From: Lonepinella koalarum
GTDB taxonomy: Bacteria > Pseudomonadota > Gammaproteobacteria > Enterobacterales > Pasteurellaceae
Assembly: GCF_004565475.1 (NCBI RefSeq)
Contig: NZ_SRHX01000008.1
Span: 1 to 64,000, forward strand
DNA: 64,000 nucleotides
Reading direction: 5' to 3'
In this document: positions 16,187 to 26,055 of the stretch, in pieces
Layout of the letters: the number at the start of each line of letters is the position of its first letter
How positions within the stretch are numbered: the stretch's first letter is position 1
Position numbers and translations under genes: made by a program
The notes under the pieces: model-generated
What the model saw: the letters and a program-made list of their open reading frames with translations, nothing else
Told to the model about the DNA's origin: nothing
The model's database searches: none

Positions 16187-17611
16187 ATGCGTTTTAATAA
16201 TGGCAATAGAGAATTTGGCTTAATAGATAAAATTGCTTATCTGTGTGGTGATTTAGCCAATGATTTAACTTTTATTATGGCAGCATTTTTCTTAATGCTA
16301 TTTTATACTAATGTGCTTGAAATTCCTGGTTATGTAGTGGGTTTATTATTTTTAAGTGCGCGAGTTATTGATGCATTTACCGATATTGGTATGGGACGTT
16401 TATTAGATACATCAAAAGCAGGTAAAGATGGGCGTTTTAGAACATGGATTAAACGTGCATCACCTTTTGTTTGTATTACTGGTTTTTTAATGTTTGTTTA
16501 TGTCGTTAAAGATTGGGCGTATCCACTAAAATTAGCGTATGTGGTTGTAACTTATATTTTATGGGGCAGTTTTTCTTACACCGCAGTAAATATTCCTTAT
16601 GGATCAATGGCAACCGTTATTAGTGCTAAACCTGAAGATCGCGCAGCATTATCTGGATTTAGAGCAATTGGTGCAAATATTGCCATTTTATTGATAACCT
16701 CTATTGTGCCATTACTTATTTATAAAGAAATTGATGGTAAACAGGTTATTCAGCCAGAAATGTTTACTGTTATTATGGCGGTCTTTACGATTTTAGCTTT
16801 TATTCTCTACCAAATTTGTTATCGTTTTACGATTGAAAGAATTAAATTACCGGATACAGAGCGTCAACATAGCAAACAAAGTTGTGTAAAAGATGTTACG
16901 AGTATTTTTTCAGGGATTAAAAGCAATCGTCCATTACAGATTTTTATTCTTGTCGCTATTATTTTACTGCTCTCTAGTTTATCTACAGGCACATTAAATC
17001 CTTATTTATATATTGATTATTTTAATAATAAACTTGGTTTATCGATTGGTGGTATTATTCCTGTTGCCTGCACGTTTGCCATGGTGCCTTTTGCACCAAT
17101 GTTAGTAAAACGTTTTGGTAAAAAAGAGTCCGCTGCGGTGGGAATGCTGATTACTAGTGTTATTTATTTTGCCCTGTTTATTTTACGTGTAGAAAATTTA
17201 TGGGCTTATCTTGTCTTGATTACAATTGCTGCCTTAACCTTTAACTATTTTATGATTATTATTTGGGCGTTTATCGCAGATATTATCGATAATCAATATT
17301 TAAAAAGTAATGTGCGTGAAGATGGCACAATCTATTCTGTTTATTCCTTTGCACGTAAACTGGGACAAGCACTGGCTGGCGGTTTAGGCGGTTTTGTATT
17401 AAGTTTTGTCGGCTATACCGCAAATGTACCTAAACAATCCCCTGAAACATTAGAGCATATTTATAATGTTGCCACGCTTATTCCTGCTATTTCAGCCTTG
17501 TTGATTTTTATTATATTGCAATATTGGTATCCATTATCTAAATCGATGGTTGAAAAAAATATGAGTGAACTGGCAATGCGTACATTACAACCCAATCAAA
17601 ATAATCAATAA
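16187..17611 (+). CDS. GPH-family (glycoside-pentoside-hexuronide) cation symporter
   Basis: A 474-residue inner-membrane protein with 12 predicted helices. The N-terminus ([18 protein letters not shown], then [15 protein letters not shown]) and the loop [20 protein letters not shown] (a D-x-x-M-G-x-x-x-D motif with GRFR) are diagnostic of the GPH family, whose members include UidB (glucuronides), MelB and XynB-linked transporters. It imports a glycoside with sodium or protons. Its neighbours, GH3 and UxaC, predict a uronic acid-containing di- or oligosaccharide. It is 16 bp after the GH3 gene with its own ribosome site TAGGAGCTTTAT. Confidence 0.9.
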   Translation: MRFNNGNREFGLIDKIAYLCGDLANDLTFIMAAFFLMLFYTNVLEIPGYVVGLLFLSARVIDAFTDIGMGRLLDTSKAGKDGRFRTWIKRASPFVCITGFLMFVYVVKDWAYPLKLAYVVVTYILWGSFSYTAVNIPYGSMATVISAKPEDRAALSGFRAIGANIAILLITSIVPLLIYKEIDGKQVIQPEMFTVIMAVFTILAFILYQICYRFTIERIKLPDTERQHSKQSCVKDVTSIFSGIKSNRPLQIFILVAIILLLSSLSTGTLNPYLYIDYFNNKLGLSIGGIIPVACTFAMVPFAPMLVKRFGKKESAAVGMLITSVIYFALFILRVENLWAYLVLITIAALTFNYFMIIIWAFIADIIDNQYLKSNVREDGTIYSVYSFARKLGQALAGGLGGFVLSFVGYTANVPKQSPETLEHIYNVATLIPAISALLIFIILQYWYPLSKSMVEKNMSELAMRTLQPNQNNQ

Positions 17612-17622
17612 GGAAAAATAAA

Positions 17623-19026
17623 ATGAAAACCTTTATGAACGAAGATTTTTTATTATCCACTGATACAGCCAAACGCTTATATCACGATTATGCTAAAAAT
17701 CAGCCAATTTATGATTACCACTGCCATTTATCGCCAAAAGAAATTGCTGAGAATCGCCAATTTAATAATCTAGCGGAAATTTGGCTAGAAGGGGATCATT
17801 ATAAATGGCGTGCATTGCGTACTGCAGGCGTTGATGAATGTTTTATTACAGGCAATGCCAGCCCTTATGAAAAATATCAAGCGTGGGCGAAAACCGTTCC
17901 ACTTTGTATTGGCAATCCCATTTATCACTGGACGCATTTAGAACTGCGCCGTCCGTTTGGCGTTAGTAATACCTTATTTAATCCGCAAAATGCCGAAAAA
18001 ATTTGGGCGCACTGTAATGAGTTATTACAACAACCTGAATTTTCAACGCGCGGTATTATGCGCCAAATGAATGTAAAAATGGTCGGCACAACAGACGATC
18101 CGATTGATGGTTTGGCATACCACAAACAGATTGCGCTCGATCCGACTTTCGATGTGGAAGTAACACCAAGCTGGCGACCAGATAAAGTATTTAAAATCGA
18201 TTTGCCACAGTTTGCCGACTATATCGAAAAATTAGGCGAACTGACTAATATTGAGATTCGACGTTTTGCTGATTTGCAGCAAGCCTTATTACAACGCTTG
18301 GATCATTTCGATCAACACGGTTGTAAATCTGCCGATCACGGCATTGAAGTGGTGCGTTTTGCGCCAATTCCTGATGAAAAAGTATTAGATCAAATTTTGC
18401 AAAATGGTTTGAAAAAATCGGCGCACACTGAGCTTGAAATTGCCCAATTTAGCAGCGCAATTTTGGTTTGGTTAGGCAAACAGTATCACGCGCGTAACTG
18501 GGTGATGCAATATCACATTGGTGCAATTCGCAATACGAATAGCCGAATGTTCCGTTTATTAGGCGCTGACAGTGGTTATGATTCCATTGGTGATCGCATT
18601 TTCGCTGAACCTTTGGCTAAATTGCTTGATGCGATGGATCAAACCGATCAGCTACCGAAAACCATTTTATATTGCCTAAATCCACGGGATAACGAAATGA
18701 TCGCAAGCCTAATTGGCAACTTCCAAGGCGGTGGTATTGCAGGCAAAATTCAATTTGGATCTGGCTGGTGGTTTAATGATCAGAAAGACGGTATGGAACG
18801 CCAGCTGCAACAACTTTCGCAACTCGGTTTACTCAGCCAATTTGTCGGAATGCTGACCGATTCACGCAGCTTCTTATCTTATACTCGCCACGAATATTTC
18901 CGTCGTATTCTATGCGAAATGCTCGGAAATTGGGTTGAAAATGGCGAAGCACCGAATGATTTAGCATTACTTGGCAATATGGTAAAAAATATTTGCTTTA
19001 ATAATGCAAAAAATTATTTCAAATAA
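17623..19026 (+). CDS. uxaC: Glucuronate isomerase
   Basis: A 467-residue enzyme (E. coli 470) that isomerises D-glucuronate to D-fructuronate, and galacturonate to tagaturonate. The metal site motif YDYHCHLSP is at residues 31-39, and [20 protein letters not shown] and the C-terminal [18 protein letters not shown] are conserved in the amidohydrolase-fold UxaC family. It lies 11 bp after the GPH gene. It is the committing step that connects the GH3 product to UxuA through the SDR enzyme. Confidence 0.97.
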   Translation: MKTFMNEDFLLSTDTAKRLYHDYAKNQPIYDYHCHLSPKEIAENRQFNNLAEIWLEGDHYKWRALRTAGVDECFITGNASPYEKYQAWAKTVPLCIGNPIYHWTHLELRRPFGVSNTLFNPQNAEKIWAHCNELLQQPEFSTRGIMRQMNVKMVGTTDDPIDGLAYHKQIALDPTFDVEVTPSWRPDKVFKIDLPQFADYIEKLGELTNIEIRRFADLQQALLQRLDHFDQHGCKSADHGIEVVRFAPIPDEKVLDQILQNGLKKSAHTELEIAQFSSAILVWLGKQYHARNWVMQYHIGAIRNTNSRMFRLLGADSGYDSIGDRIFAEPLAKLLDAMDQTDQLPKTILYCLNPRDNEMIASLIGNFQGGGIAGKIQFGSGWWFNDQKDGMERQLQQLSQLGLLSQFVGMLTDSRSFLSYTRHEYFRRILCEMLGNWVENGEAPNDLALLGNMVKNICFNNAKNYFK

Positions 19027-19037
19027 AGGTCATGAAT

Positions 19038-20174
19038 ATGAAAAAGACATTTACTATTTTTTTTAGCATTGTATTAGTGAGTCCTTCTGTTTTAGCGTGG
19101 AATGTTATTGATAATAAAGAGACAGGTACTAGATTTGATATTTATGGTGGCTTGAGTTTAAGTTATATTACGACTTCAACAAAAACAAGTAATGCAGCAA
19201 CGGATATTCGTACCAAAACCCATTATCATACACCTGTGCAAAATGATAGCACGCGTATCTATATGAATCTTCAACAATCAGTCGGTGGTGATTATTACTT
19301 ACGCCTTCACAATCAATTGCGTTTTGGCTCTACAACAGGTTATGCACATCATCATCGACATAATTTTGGTAAATTGTATTCTCATACTTTTTTTGGTGGA
19401 TTTGGTCATAAAATATATGGTGAATTTACTTATGGTAATCAGAATGTATTTACTGATTATATAAAACAAACTGATAAAGCCAATACACATTCTATTGCGG
19501 ACGGTTTACAACGTTCAGTTGAACGTAAAGTTTTCCAGTATGTTAATAAAGGTGCAATTAAAGGTTTAGAATTTGGTGCATATTATGGTGGAGCAGAATC
19601 ACTTTCTGTTTTTCAAACAAAATTGGCGAATAAGCGTAAAAATGTTTGGGGTTTAGGTGTTATTCATAAACAACAAATTGATGATCGTCAAAAATATGTG
19701 TTAGCTGTTGGTTTTAGCCAAATGCGTAATCACGTTACCAATACTGATCGTACTGGGCGTACTACAATTTATAGTATGGGGTCATCTTATAGTTATGATA
19801 AAACCACTATCGCATTCGATTTAGATCAACGTCTTACCAAATCAATTAAATCTTTAACAGAAGATCGCACCGAAACTGAAGCACGTTTTTTAATTTGGCA
19901 AGATCTCACGCCACAATGGGCAATTTATTCTCAATATATGGATACCCATAACAAAGTGAAACATTTGCTAAATGATGCACCAACCTATAAAGGCAAAGTA
20001 AAAAAATTTAAAATAGGAACAGAATATTATATTATTCCTAAATATGTTCGTGTTGCATTAGAATGGCAAACTATTCGAACAAAAACTTACGAGCCTTCAA
20101 CCGCAAATTCAAGCAGTGAATATAAGCGTACTCGAGAAAATGCAACTATTTTAGGACTTCGGATAATTTACTAA
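19038..20174 (+). CDS. Outer-membrane porin of the uronide operon
   Basis: A 378-residue protein from ATG 19038 (an ATG six bases earlier is only two bases from the AAAGG ribosome site). Residues 1-20 are a signal peptide ending SVLA. The mature part has alternating beta strands (FDIYGGLSLSYITTS and similar) and ends LGLRIIY, with the C-terminal aromatic residue needed for BAM insertion. Length matches a 16-stranded porin of the OmpP2 type more than the 12-stranded KdgM. Its place between uxaC and eda implies a substrate-selective pore for the uronide imported by the GPH protein. Confidence 0.75.
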   Translation: MKKTFTIFFSIVLVSPSVLAWNVIDNKETGTRFDIYGGLSLSYITTSTKTSNAATDIRTKTHYHTPVQNDSTRIYMNLQQSVGGDYYLRLHNQLRFGSTTGYAHHHRHNFGKLYSHTFFGGFGHKIYGEFTYGNQNVFTDYIKQTDKANTHSIADGLQRSVERKVFQYVNKGAIKGLEFGAYYGGAESLSVFQTKLANKRKNVWGLGVIHKQQIDDRQKYVLAVGFSQMRNHVTNTDRTGRTTIYSMGSSYSYDKTTIAFDLDQRLTKSIKSLTEDRTETEARFLIWQDLTPQWAIYSQYMDTHNKVKHLLNDAPTYKGKVKKFKIGTEYYIIPKYVRVALEWQTIRTKTYEPSTANSSSEYKRTRENATILGLRIIY

Positions 20175-20192
20175 TTTCATTAAGGAAAAACA

Positions 20193-20831
20193 ATGTTATA
20201 CACTACCGAACAAATTATTGAAAAATTAAAAACACTAAAAGTCGTCCCTGTTATCGCCGTGGATGATGCACAAGATAGTTTACCACTTGTCAAGGCCTTG
20301 TCTGACAATGGCTTGCCTGTGGCAGAAATCACATTCCGCTCGGCAGCAGCGGAAGAATCTATTCGATTGGTGCGTCAGCATTTTCCTGATGTGTTAATTT
20401 TAGCAGGTACTGTGTTGACCGCAGAACAAGTGGTCGCTGCTAAGAACGCAGGAGCAGATGCCATTGTTACTCCAGGATTTAACCCAAAAATTGTACAACT
20501 CTGTCAAGATCTAGGTTTGCCAATTACCCCCGGAGTGAATAATCCAATGTCCATTGAAGCTGCATTAGAATTTGGTATCACCGCAGTAAAATTTTTTCCA
20601 GCAGAAGCCAGCGGTGGGGTGAAAATGATTAAAGCCTTACTTGGTCCTTACGGCAATTTGCAAATTATGCCAACAGGGGGAATTTCACCGACCAATATTA
20701 AAGACTATCTAGCCATTTCAAATGTGGTTGCTTGTGGTGGATCTTGGTTTGTAGAAAAAGCCTTGATCAAGCAGAAAAAGTGGGATGAGATTGGGCGGTT
20801 GACGAAGGAAGTTGTAGAGTTGGTAAAATAA
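20193..20831 (+). CDS. eda: KDPG/KHG aldolase
   Basis: A 212-residue class I aldolase cleaving 2-keto-3-deoxy-6-phosphogluconate to pyruvate and glyceraldehyde 3-phosphate. Catalytic E45 (AEITFRS) and Schiff-base K133 (AVKFFPAE) lie at the same numbers as in E. coli Eda. TPGVNNP is the typical phosphate-binding loop. It ends the uronide operon, 18 bp after the porin, and needs the product of a KDG kinase, which is not encoded in this window. SD is TTAAGGAAAAAC. Confidence 0.95.
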   Translation: MLYTTEQIIEKLKTLKVVPVIAVDDAQDSLPLVKALSDNGLPVAEITFRSAAAEESIRLVRQHFPDVLILAGTVLTAEQVVAAKNAGADAIVTPGFNPKIVQLCQDLGLPITPGVNNPMSIEAALEFGITAVKFFPAEASGGVKMIKALLGPYGNLQIMPTGGISPTNIKDYLAISNVVACGGSWFVEKALIKQKKWDEIGRLTKEVVELVK

Positions 20832-20842
20832 TAGTTTGGATT

Positions 20843-20878
20843 GCGGTGAAAAATATTTGTTTTTTTCACCGCGGTTTT
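20843..20878 (+). terminator. Terminator of the uronide operon
   Basis: GCGGTGAAAAA (20843-20853) pairs with TTTTTTCACCGC (20861-20872), then a GGTTTTATT tail. It lies between eda and the convergent mnmA gene and may act for both strands. Confidence 0.7.
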
Positions 20879-20883
20879 ATTGA

Positions 20884-22035
20884 TTATTTAACTTGTGTTT
20901 CAATCACCCCCCCCCCCAGACAAATTTCTCCTTGATAAAATACCGCACTTTGTCCTGGGGTGACGGCGATTTGTGGCTCGTCAAATATCACTCGAATATT
21001 ATCATCGTTGATGGGGATAATTTTGCAAGGAATATCGCTTTGACGATAGCGAGTTTTTACTGTGCAACGTAACGGTTGGCGGATAGGTTGGCGATCTACC
21101 CAATGTAGTTGGCTGGCAGTCAAACCCATGGAAAGCAGGGCGGAATTATCATGTCCCTGAGCCACGATCAATACATTGTTAATTAAGTCTTTTTCAACCA
21201 CGTAGAAAGGATCTTCGCTTAATCCTTGTACACCGCCAATTCCTAAGCCTTTGCGTTGTCCTAAGGTGTGATACATTAACCCATCGTGATGACCGACTAA
21301 CTTACCGTCCACTGTACGAATTTCACCAGGTTGAGCAGGCAAATAACGAGCTAAGAAATCTTTGAATTTGCGTTCGCCGATAAAACAAATGCCAGTAGAA
21401 TCTTTTTTCTTCGCGGTGACTAAGCCGAGATCTTCCGCTATAGCTCGTACAATTGGTTTTTCAATATCACCAACTGGGAACAGGCTTTGTCCAACTTGTT
21501 GATAGCTTAAGGTATAAAGGAAATAGCTTTGATCTTTATTGCTATCTAAACCACGTAATAATTGAGCATGCTCATCATCACCTGAACGGCGAACATAATG
21601 CCCTGTAGCGATATAATCTGCACCTAGGTCTTCTGCCGCATATTCTAAAAAGGCTTTGAATTTAATTTCTTTGTTGCACAAAATATCAGGATTTGGCGTG
21701 CGACCAGCTTTATATTCAGTTAAGAAATGTTCGAACACATTATCCCAATATTCCGCTGCAAAATTGATTTTATGTAAGTGAATACCTAGTTTATCGCAAA
21801 CTGCTTGTGCATCGGCTAGATCGGCTGTAGCAGTACAGTAGTCGGTATCATCATCTTCTTCCCAGTTTTTCATAAACAAGCCTTCCACTTGGTAGCCTTG
21901 TTGTTGTAGGATAAAGGCGGATACGGAAGAATCTACGCCACCTGACATACCCACGATGACTTTTTTGCTTTGGTTGTAAGTGAGCTGATCGGCAGTGAGT
22001 GGCGGAAAATGTGTGTTGTAAGTGATCGATTGCAT
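20884..22035 (-). CDS. mnmA: tRNA 2-thiouridylase
   Basis: A 383-residue enzyme that thiolates U34 of tRNA-Lys, Glu and Gln. The PP-loop SGGVDSS follows VIVGM; catalytic cysteines lie in DYCTA/QAVC and GICFIGER; the TGHY and NPD-x-LCN motifs are present. I start it at ATG 22035; the frame continues upstream to a GTG inside a hairpin repeat, which is unlikely as a start. The last residues ICLGGGVIE are encoded by a run of 11 G, a slippage-prone tract. In E. coli mnmA precedes hflD-purB; here a 13-kb island lies between. On its other side it keeps the nqrM-apbE-nqr neighbourhood. Confidence 0.96.
   Translation of the reverse strand: MQSITYNTHFPPLTADQLTYNQSKKVIVGMSGGVDSSVSAFILQQQGYQVEGLFMKNWEEDDDTDYCTATADLADAQAVCDKLGIHLHKINFAAEYWDNVFEHFLTEYKAGRTPNPDILCNKEIKFKAFLEYAAEDLGADYIATGHYVRRSGDDEHAQLLRGLDSNKDQSYFLYTLSYQQVGQSLFPVGDIEKPIVRAIAEDLGLVTAKKKDSTGICFIGERKFKDFLARYLPAQPGEIRTVDGKLVGHHDGLMYHTLGQRKGLGIGGVQGLSEDPFYVVEKDLINNVLIVAQGHDNSALLSMGLTASQLHWVDRQPIRQPLRCTVKTRYRQSDIPCKIIPINDDNIRVIFDEPQIAVTPGQSAVFYQGEICLGGGVIETQVK
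20907..20917. repeat. Poly-C tract (11 C; poly-G in mnmA)
   Basis: Eleven consecutive C lie in codons for the GGG of LGGGVIE near the C-terminus of MnmA. Mononucleotide tracts of this length are rare outside phase-variable genes. Gain or loss of one base would replace only the last eight or so residues. Confidence 0.9.
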
Positions 22036-22050
22036 AATTTTGTTCTCTTC

Positions 22051-22153
22051 CCCCATACTCACGTATGGGGTTAAACATGGTGACGCTACTCCGTAGCTGG
22101 TCTAAAGATGCAAAGCATCATGATTTGCGTATCCCCGTATGGCTAATACGGAG
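22051..22153. repeat. Multi-hairpin intergenic repeat, copy 1
   Basis: Four perfect hairpins in a row: CCCCATAC/GTATGGGG (22051-22070), GCTAC/GTAGC (22085-22097), GATGC/GCATC (22107-22119), CCGTAT/ATACGG (22135-22151). On the minus strand it lies between the nqrM stop and the mnmA start. About 50 bases are shared with copy 2 near 23516-23586 in inverse orientation to the coordinates given here, including GCTACGGAGTAGCGTCACC. Confidence 0.85.
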
Positions 22154-22159
22154 CAGTAA

Positions 22160-22402
22160 TTATTTTACTTCATAAAAGGCAGGTTTAGTAAACCGTTCTA
22201 ATTCTTTCGGATCTGCATCCCCTTTGGCAACTTTGTTTTTCAAGTCGTCACAAGGTTCGTCACAGTCACAAACTTTTTTCATCCCTAACGATGAAATGCC
22301 CCCACAGCTCCCTTGAATAGATTTACGTTTGACAATATAACCCAACGCCATACCAAAAATAACTAGCATAAAAATGCCAAAGGTCACTAAAAAAACTTGC
22401 AT
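22160..22402 (-). CDS. nqrM: Na+-NQR maturation protein NqrM
   Basis: An 80-residue protein with one N-terminal membrane helix (FLVTFGIFMLVIFGMALGYI) and a cytoplasmic part with four conserved cysteines: GSCGG and VCDCDEPCDD. These match NqrM (former DUF539), which delivers the iron for the Cys4 iron centre between NqrD and NqrE. It follows apbE by 13 bp on the same strand at the end of the nqr operon, exactly as in other Pasteurellaceae. Confidence 0.95.
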   Translation of the reverse strand: MQVFLVTFGIFMLVIFGMALGYIVKRKSIQGSCGGISSLGMKKVCDCDEPCDDLKNKVAKGDADPKELERFTKPAFYEVK

Positions 22403-22415
22403 AATATCTCCTTAA

Positions 22416-23456
22416 TTAATTTTGTTCCGCTAAAAGTGAGGTGAATTTTGAAGACGTTTTTGTTTCAAAGCCGTTATCGGTTTTGATGATCATGAAAATC
22501 GCAATCCCTTGTTGTTCGGCAATTTCCAAGGCTTTTTCTTCGCCAAGAACAAATAAGCCTGTGGATAAACCGTCTGCGGTCATAGCTGACGGATGTAATA
22601 CGGTAATCGAAGCTAAATGATGTTGCACTGGATAGCCTGTTTTTGGATCAATTTCATGGCTATAACGCACGCCGTCTTGTTCAAAATAATTGCGGTAATC
22701 GCCCGAGGTTGCCATGCCAATATTGTCTAAACCGATGACCTGTTGAATGGTGCGGCTGCCGTCAAGATTCGGTTGTTCAATGGCAATTTGCCATGTTTTT
22801 TGTTCAGCATTTTTACCTTTAGCACGAATTTCGCCACCAATTTCCACTAAATAATTTTGAGTGCCGATTGTTTCAAGATAACCCGCCACTTGATCGACAC
22901 CATAACCTTTGGCAATAGATGATAAATCTATATAAAGCTCAGGAATGCTTTTTTCTAAACTAAATTTCTCCGCACTTTGAGTAAGTTTGAGCTTGTTAAT
23001 GCCAACTAATGCTAAACATTCATTTAATTCTTGTTGGCTAGGTTCTTTATCTAGGCGTTTATCGGGTCCAAATCCCCATAAATTGACTAAAGGTCCAACG
23101 GTGACATCTAATGCACCGTCAGTTAATTTATTTAAGCGAAGTGATTCGGTAATGACTTTACCCAATTCAGGAGAAATCTCAATTGGTTGATTAATCTGTG
23201 TATTTTGATTAAAACGGCTTAACTCTGAGGTAGGAATATAGGTGGACATTTGGTCATTTACCTGTTTCAAAATGACTTCAATTTGTTCATGAGCTTGTTC
23301 TACTTTTTGGCTGACTTTACCATCATCAATATATTTGATGTGATAGGTGGTTCCCATGGTTTTGCCTGTTAGAGTGATAATCTCAGGATCTTTACTACAC
23401 GCCACGAGTAACAGGCTTAAAACTAGTGTGAATAAATATTTTATAGAATATTTCAT
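22416..23456 (-). CDS. apbE: FAD:protein FMN transferase (ApbE lipoprotein)
   Basis: A 346-residue lipoprotein with lipobox LLLVACSK (Cys20). It transfers FMN from FAD to threonines of NqrB and NqrC at the membrane face. ApbE hallmarks: GKTMGTTYHIKY, KLTDGALDVTVGPLVNLWGFG, YIDLSSIAKGYGVDQ, EIGGEIRAKG and the HHLASITVLHPSAMTADGLS block with metal ligands. It lies downstream of nqrF, after a hairpin repeat, so expression may be set apart from the upstream genes. Confidence 0.96.
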   Translation of the reverse strand: MKYSIKYLFTLVLSLLLVACSKDPEIITLTGKTMGTTYHIKYIDDGKVSQKVEQAHEQIEVILKQVNDQMSTYIPTSELSRFNQNTQINQPIEISPELGKVITESLRLNKLTDGALDVTVGPLVNLWGFGPDKRLDKEPSQQELNECLALVGINKLKLTQSAEKFSLEKSIPELYIDLSSIAKGYGVDQVAGYLETIGTQNYLVEIGGEIRAKGKNAEQKTWQIAIEQPNLDGSRTIQQVIGLDNIGMATSGDYRNYFEQDGVRYSHEIDPKTGYPVQHHLASITVLHPSAMTADGLSTGLFVLGEEKALEIAEQQGIAIFMIIKTDNGFETKTSSKFTSLLAEQN

Positions 23457-23479
23457 TTTATTGCTTTATTTATGTTTTC

Positions 23480-23586
23480 AACCCTGCACTTACGTACAGG
23501 GTTATAAAGAATAACGATGCTCCGCATCTTTTCTATAAAGCTACGGAGTAGCGTCACCATGCTTAGCCCCATACCTAAGTATGGGA
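23480..23586. repeat. Multi-hairpin intergenic repeat, copy 2
   Basis: Hairpins AACCCTG/CAGGGTT (23480-23503), GATGCTCCGCATC (23516-23528), GCTACGGAGTAGC (23540-23552) and CCCATAC/GTATGGG (23568-23585). It fills the gap between nqrF and apbE. The last three hairpins match copy 1, and the first matches copy 3 with paired substitutions. Confidence 0.85.
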
Positions 23587-23593
23587 ATAAAGG

Positions 23594-24823
23594 TTAACCT
23601 CCAAAATCATCTAATAAGATATTTTCGTGTTCAACGCCTAAGCTCTCTAACATTTTGATCACCGCAGCATTCATCACTGGTGGTCCACACATATAATATT
23701 CACAATCTTCTGGGGCTTCGTGATTTTTCAGATAGTTTTCATAAAGCACGTTGTGAATAAAGCCAGTGTAACCTGTCCAGTTATCTTCTGGTAACGCATC
23801 TGATAAGGCAATATGCCATTCAAAGTTGTCATTTTCACGCGCCAACATATCAAAATCTTCCTCATAGAAAATTTCGCGTTTTGAACGTGCACCATACCAA
23901 AACGTTATTTTACGTTTACTGTGTAAACGTTTTAACTGGTCGAAGATATGCGAACGCATTGGTGCCATACCTGCACCACCGCCGATAAACACCATTTCAG
24001 CATCGGTATCTTTAGCAAAAAATTCACCAAATGGACCTGAAATCGTGACTTTATCACCTGGTTTTAATGACCAAATGTAAGAAGACATTTGACCTGGCGG
24101 CACGTCTGGGTTACGTGGTGGCGGTGTCGCAATACGCACGTTAAGCATAATAATGCCTTTTTCTTCAGGATAAGATGCCATAGAGTAAGCACGCACAATA
24201 GGTTCGTCCACTTTTGACACATAACGCCAGAGATCAAATTTATCCCAGTCTTCGTGGTATTCCTTTGGAATATCGAAGTCTTTGTATGCCACAGTATGTG
24301 GTTCAGCTTCAATCTGAATATACCCACCAGCACGGAATGGCACTTCTTCACCCTCAGGGATTGCCAATTTTAACTCTTTGATGAACGTGGCTTTGTTATC
24401 GTTAGAGATAACGGTACATTCCCATTTTTTCACGCCAAAGATTTCTTCTGGCAATTCAATATCCATGGAAGATTTTACGTTTACCTGACAAGATAAGCGA
24501 TAACCTTCTTTGGCTTCCCGTTTGGTAATATGAGAAAGCTCGGTTGGCAGAATTTCACCGCCGCCTGATTTCACTTTTACCACACATTGACCGCAAGAGC
24601 CACCGCCACCGCAAGCCGATGAAACGAAAATTCCTTTGCTAGCTAGTGCCCCTAATAATTTACCACCTGCTGGCAATGTGATCGCTTTTTCAGGATCATC
24701 ATTGATGGAAATGGTAATATCGCCTGAATCCACTAATTTAGATTTAGCGAATAAAATAACCACTGCAAGCACTAATACAAGGGCTGTAAAAATGCCGATA
24801 CCGAAAATAAAATTACTATCCAC
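23594..24823 (-). CDS. nqrF: Na+-translocating NADH:quinone reductase subunit F
   Basis: A 409-residue subunit that oxidises NADH. Residues 5-26 form one membrane helix; the 2Fe-2S domain uses C71, C77, C80 and C112; residues from 130 form a ferredoxin-NADP reductase-like module with RAYSMASYP (FAD), [13 protein letters not shown] (NADH) and the C-terminal [11 protein letters not shown] and LLDDFGG. The length is normal (about 407-411). Last of the six nqr genes, 10 bp after nqrE. Confidence 0.98.
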   Translation of the reverse strand: MDSNFIFGIGIFTALVLVLAVVILFAKSKLVDSGDITISINDDPEKAITLPAGGKLLGALASKGIFVSSACGGGGSCGQCVVKVKSGGGEILPTELSHITKREAKEGYRLSCQVNVKSSMDIELPEEIFGVKKWECTVISNDNKATFIKELKLAIPEGEEVPFRAGGYIQIEAEPHTVAYKDFDIPKEYHEDWDKFDLWRYVSKVDEPIVRAYSMASYPEEKGIIMLNVRIATPPPRNPDVPPGQMSSYIWSLKPGDKVTISGPFGEFFAKDTDAEMVFIGGGAGMAPMRSHIFDQLKRLHSKRKITFWYGARSKREIFYEEDFDMLARENDNFEWHIALSDALPEDNWTGYTGFIHNVLYENYLKNHEAPEDCEYYMCGPPVMNAAVIKMLESLGVEHENILLDDFGG

Positions 24824-24833
24824 GATATGCTCC

Positions 24834-25430
24834 TTATAATTGAATGCCTGAGAATGACATAAAGCCTAACGCCATTAAACCTACGGTGATAAAGGTAATC
24901 CCCAAACCACGTAAACCCGCTGGTACATCAGCATATTTCATTTTTTCGGTTAAGCCTGCAAGAGCCACGATAGCCAACATCCAGCCAGTACCAGCACCAA
25001 TACCGTACACCACAGATTCTGGGAAGTTGTATTCACGTTGTACCATAAAGGATACACCGCCGAAAATGGCACAATTTACCGTGATCAATGGTAAGAAGAT
25101 CCCCAGTGCACTATAAAGGGCTGGAAAGAATTTATCTAATACCATCTCAAGAATTTGTACTAACGCAGCAATCACGCCGATAAAAGTGATGAAGTTTAAG
25201 AAACTCAAATCCACCCCTTCCACTAAGGCATTTTCTTTCAGAATATGGGTATAAACTAATTGGTTAGCGGGTACGGCAATGCCTAATACCACGATAACCG
25301 CAATCCCAAGACCGAAAGAAGTAGATACTTTTTTTGATACTGCAAGGAATGTACACATACCAAGGAAGAAAGAAAGCGCCATATTCTCTACGAATACAGA
25401 TTTTACAAATAGACTAATATAATGTTCCAT
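24834..25430 (-). CDS. nqrE: Na+-NQR subunit E
   Basis: A 198-residue, six-helix membrane protein of the NqrDE/RnfAE family, mutually inverted with NqrD. It holds half of the membrane iron centre: a conserved cysteine in [14 protein letters not shown] and one in [12 protein letters not shown]. It takes part in electron transfer between NqrF and the FMN of NqrC. It starts one base after the nqrD stop. Confidence 0.98.
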   Translation of the reverse strand: MEHYISLFVKSVFVENMALSFFLGMCTFLAVSKKVSTSFGLGIAVIVVLGIAVPANQLVYTHILKENALVEGVDLSFLNFITFIGVIAALVQILEMVLDKFFPALYSALGIFLPLITVNCAIFGGVSFMVQREYNFPESVVYGIGAGTGWMLAIVALAGLTEKMKYADVPAGLRGLGITFITVGLMALGFMSFSGIQL

Positions 25431-25431
25431 G

Positions 25432-26055
25432 TTATTTCTCCACTTGCTCAGGTTTCCAAGTACGAATACCCCAAATTAGGAAACCGATAATAAAGAATGC
25501 ACTTGGTGCTAACAGGAATAAGCCGTTAGTTTGATACCAGCCGCCCTCATTAATGGTTTGGAAAATGGTGGCACCAAATAATTTACCTGAACCAATCAGC
25601 TCACGAATAAAGGCAACCGCAATTAAAATCGCTCCATAGCCTAAACCATTACCGATCCCATCGACGAAACTTTCCACTGGACCTGATTTCATGGCAAAGG
25701 CCTCCGCACGTCCCATTACGATACAATTGGTAATAATCAAACCAACGAAAACCGAAAGCTGTTTAGATAAACCATAAGCATAAGCACGCAAAATTTGGTC
25801 AACCAAAATAACCAATGAGGCAATAATCGCCATTTGCACAATAATACGAATGCTGTTTGGCACATAGTTACGAATAATGGAAATAAACAAATTTGAGAAT
25901 GACACCACAAAAGTTACCGCAATGGTCATCACAAATGCGGTTTCCAATTTAGTGGTCACCGCTAAAGCGGAACAGATCCCCAAAATTTGTAAAGCAATTG
26001 GGTTACTATCGACAATTGGCGAGAGTAACAATTTTTTCAGATTAGAAGCAGCCAT
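25432..26055 (-). CDS. nqrD: Na+-NQR subunit D
   Basis: A 207-residue membrane protein with six helices, partner of NqrE. Its conserved cysteines are in [15 protein letters not shown] and [14 protein letters not shown]. The start overlaps the last base of nqrC, so translation is coupled. Confidence 0.98.
   Translation of the reverse strand: MAASNLKKLLLSPIVDSNPIALQILGICSALAVTTKLETAFVMTIAVTFVVSFSNLFISIIRNYVPNSIRIIVQMAIIASLVILVDQILRAYAYGLSKQLSVFVGLIITNCIVMGRAEAFAMKSGPVESFVDGIGNGLGYGAILIAVAFIRELIGSGKLFGATIFQTINEGGWYQTNGLFLLAPSAFFIIGFLIWGIRTWKPEQVEK

Noticed and set aside
22036-22062. GTG start for mnmA inside the hairpin repeat
   Set aside because: The repeat is an intergenic element, and the MnmA N-terminus is variable; ATG 22035 is the more reasonable start.
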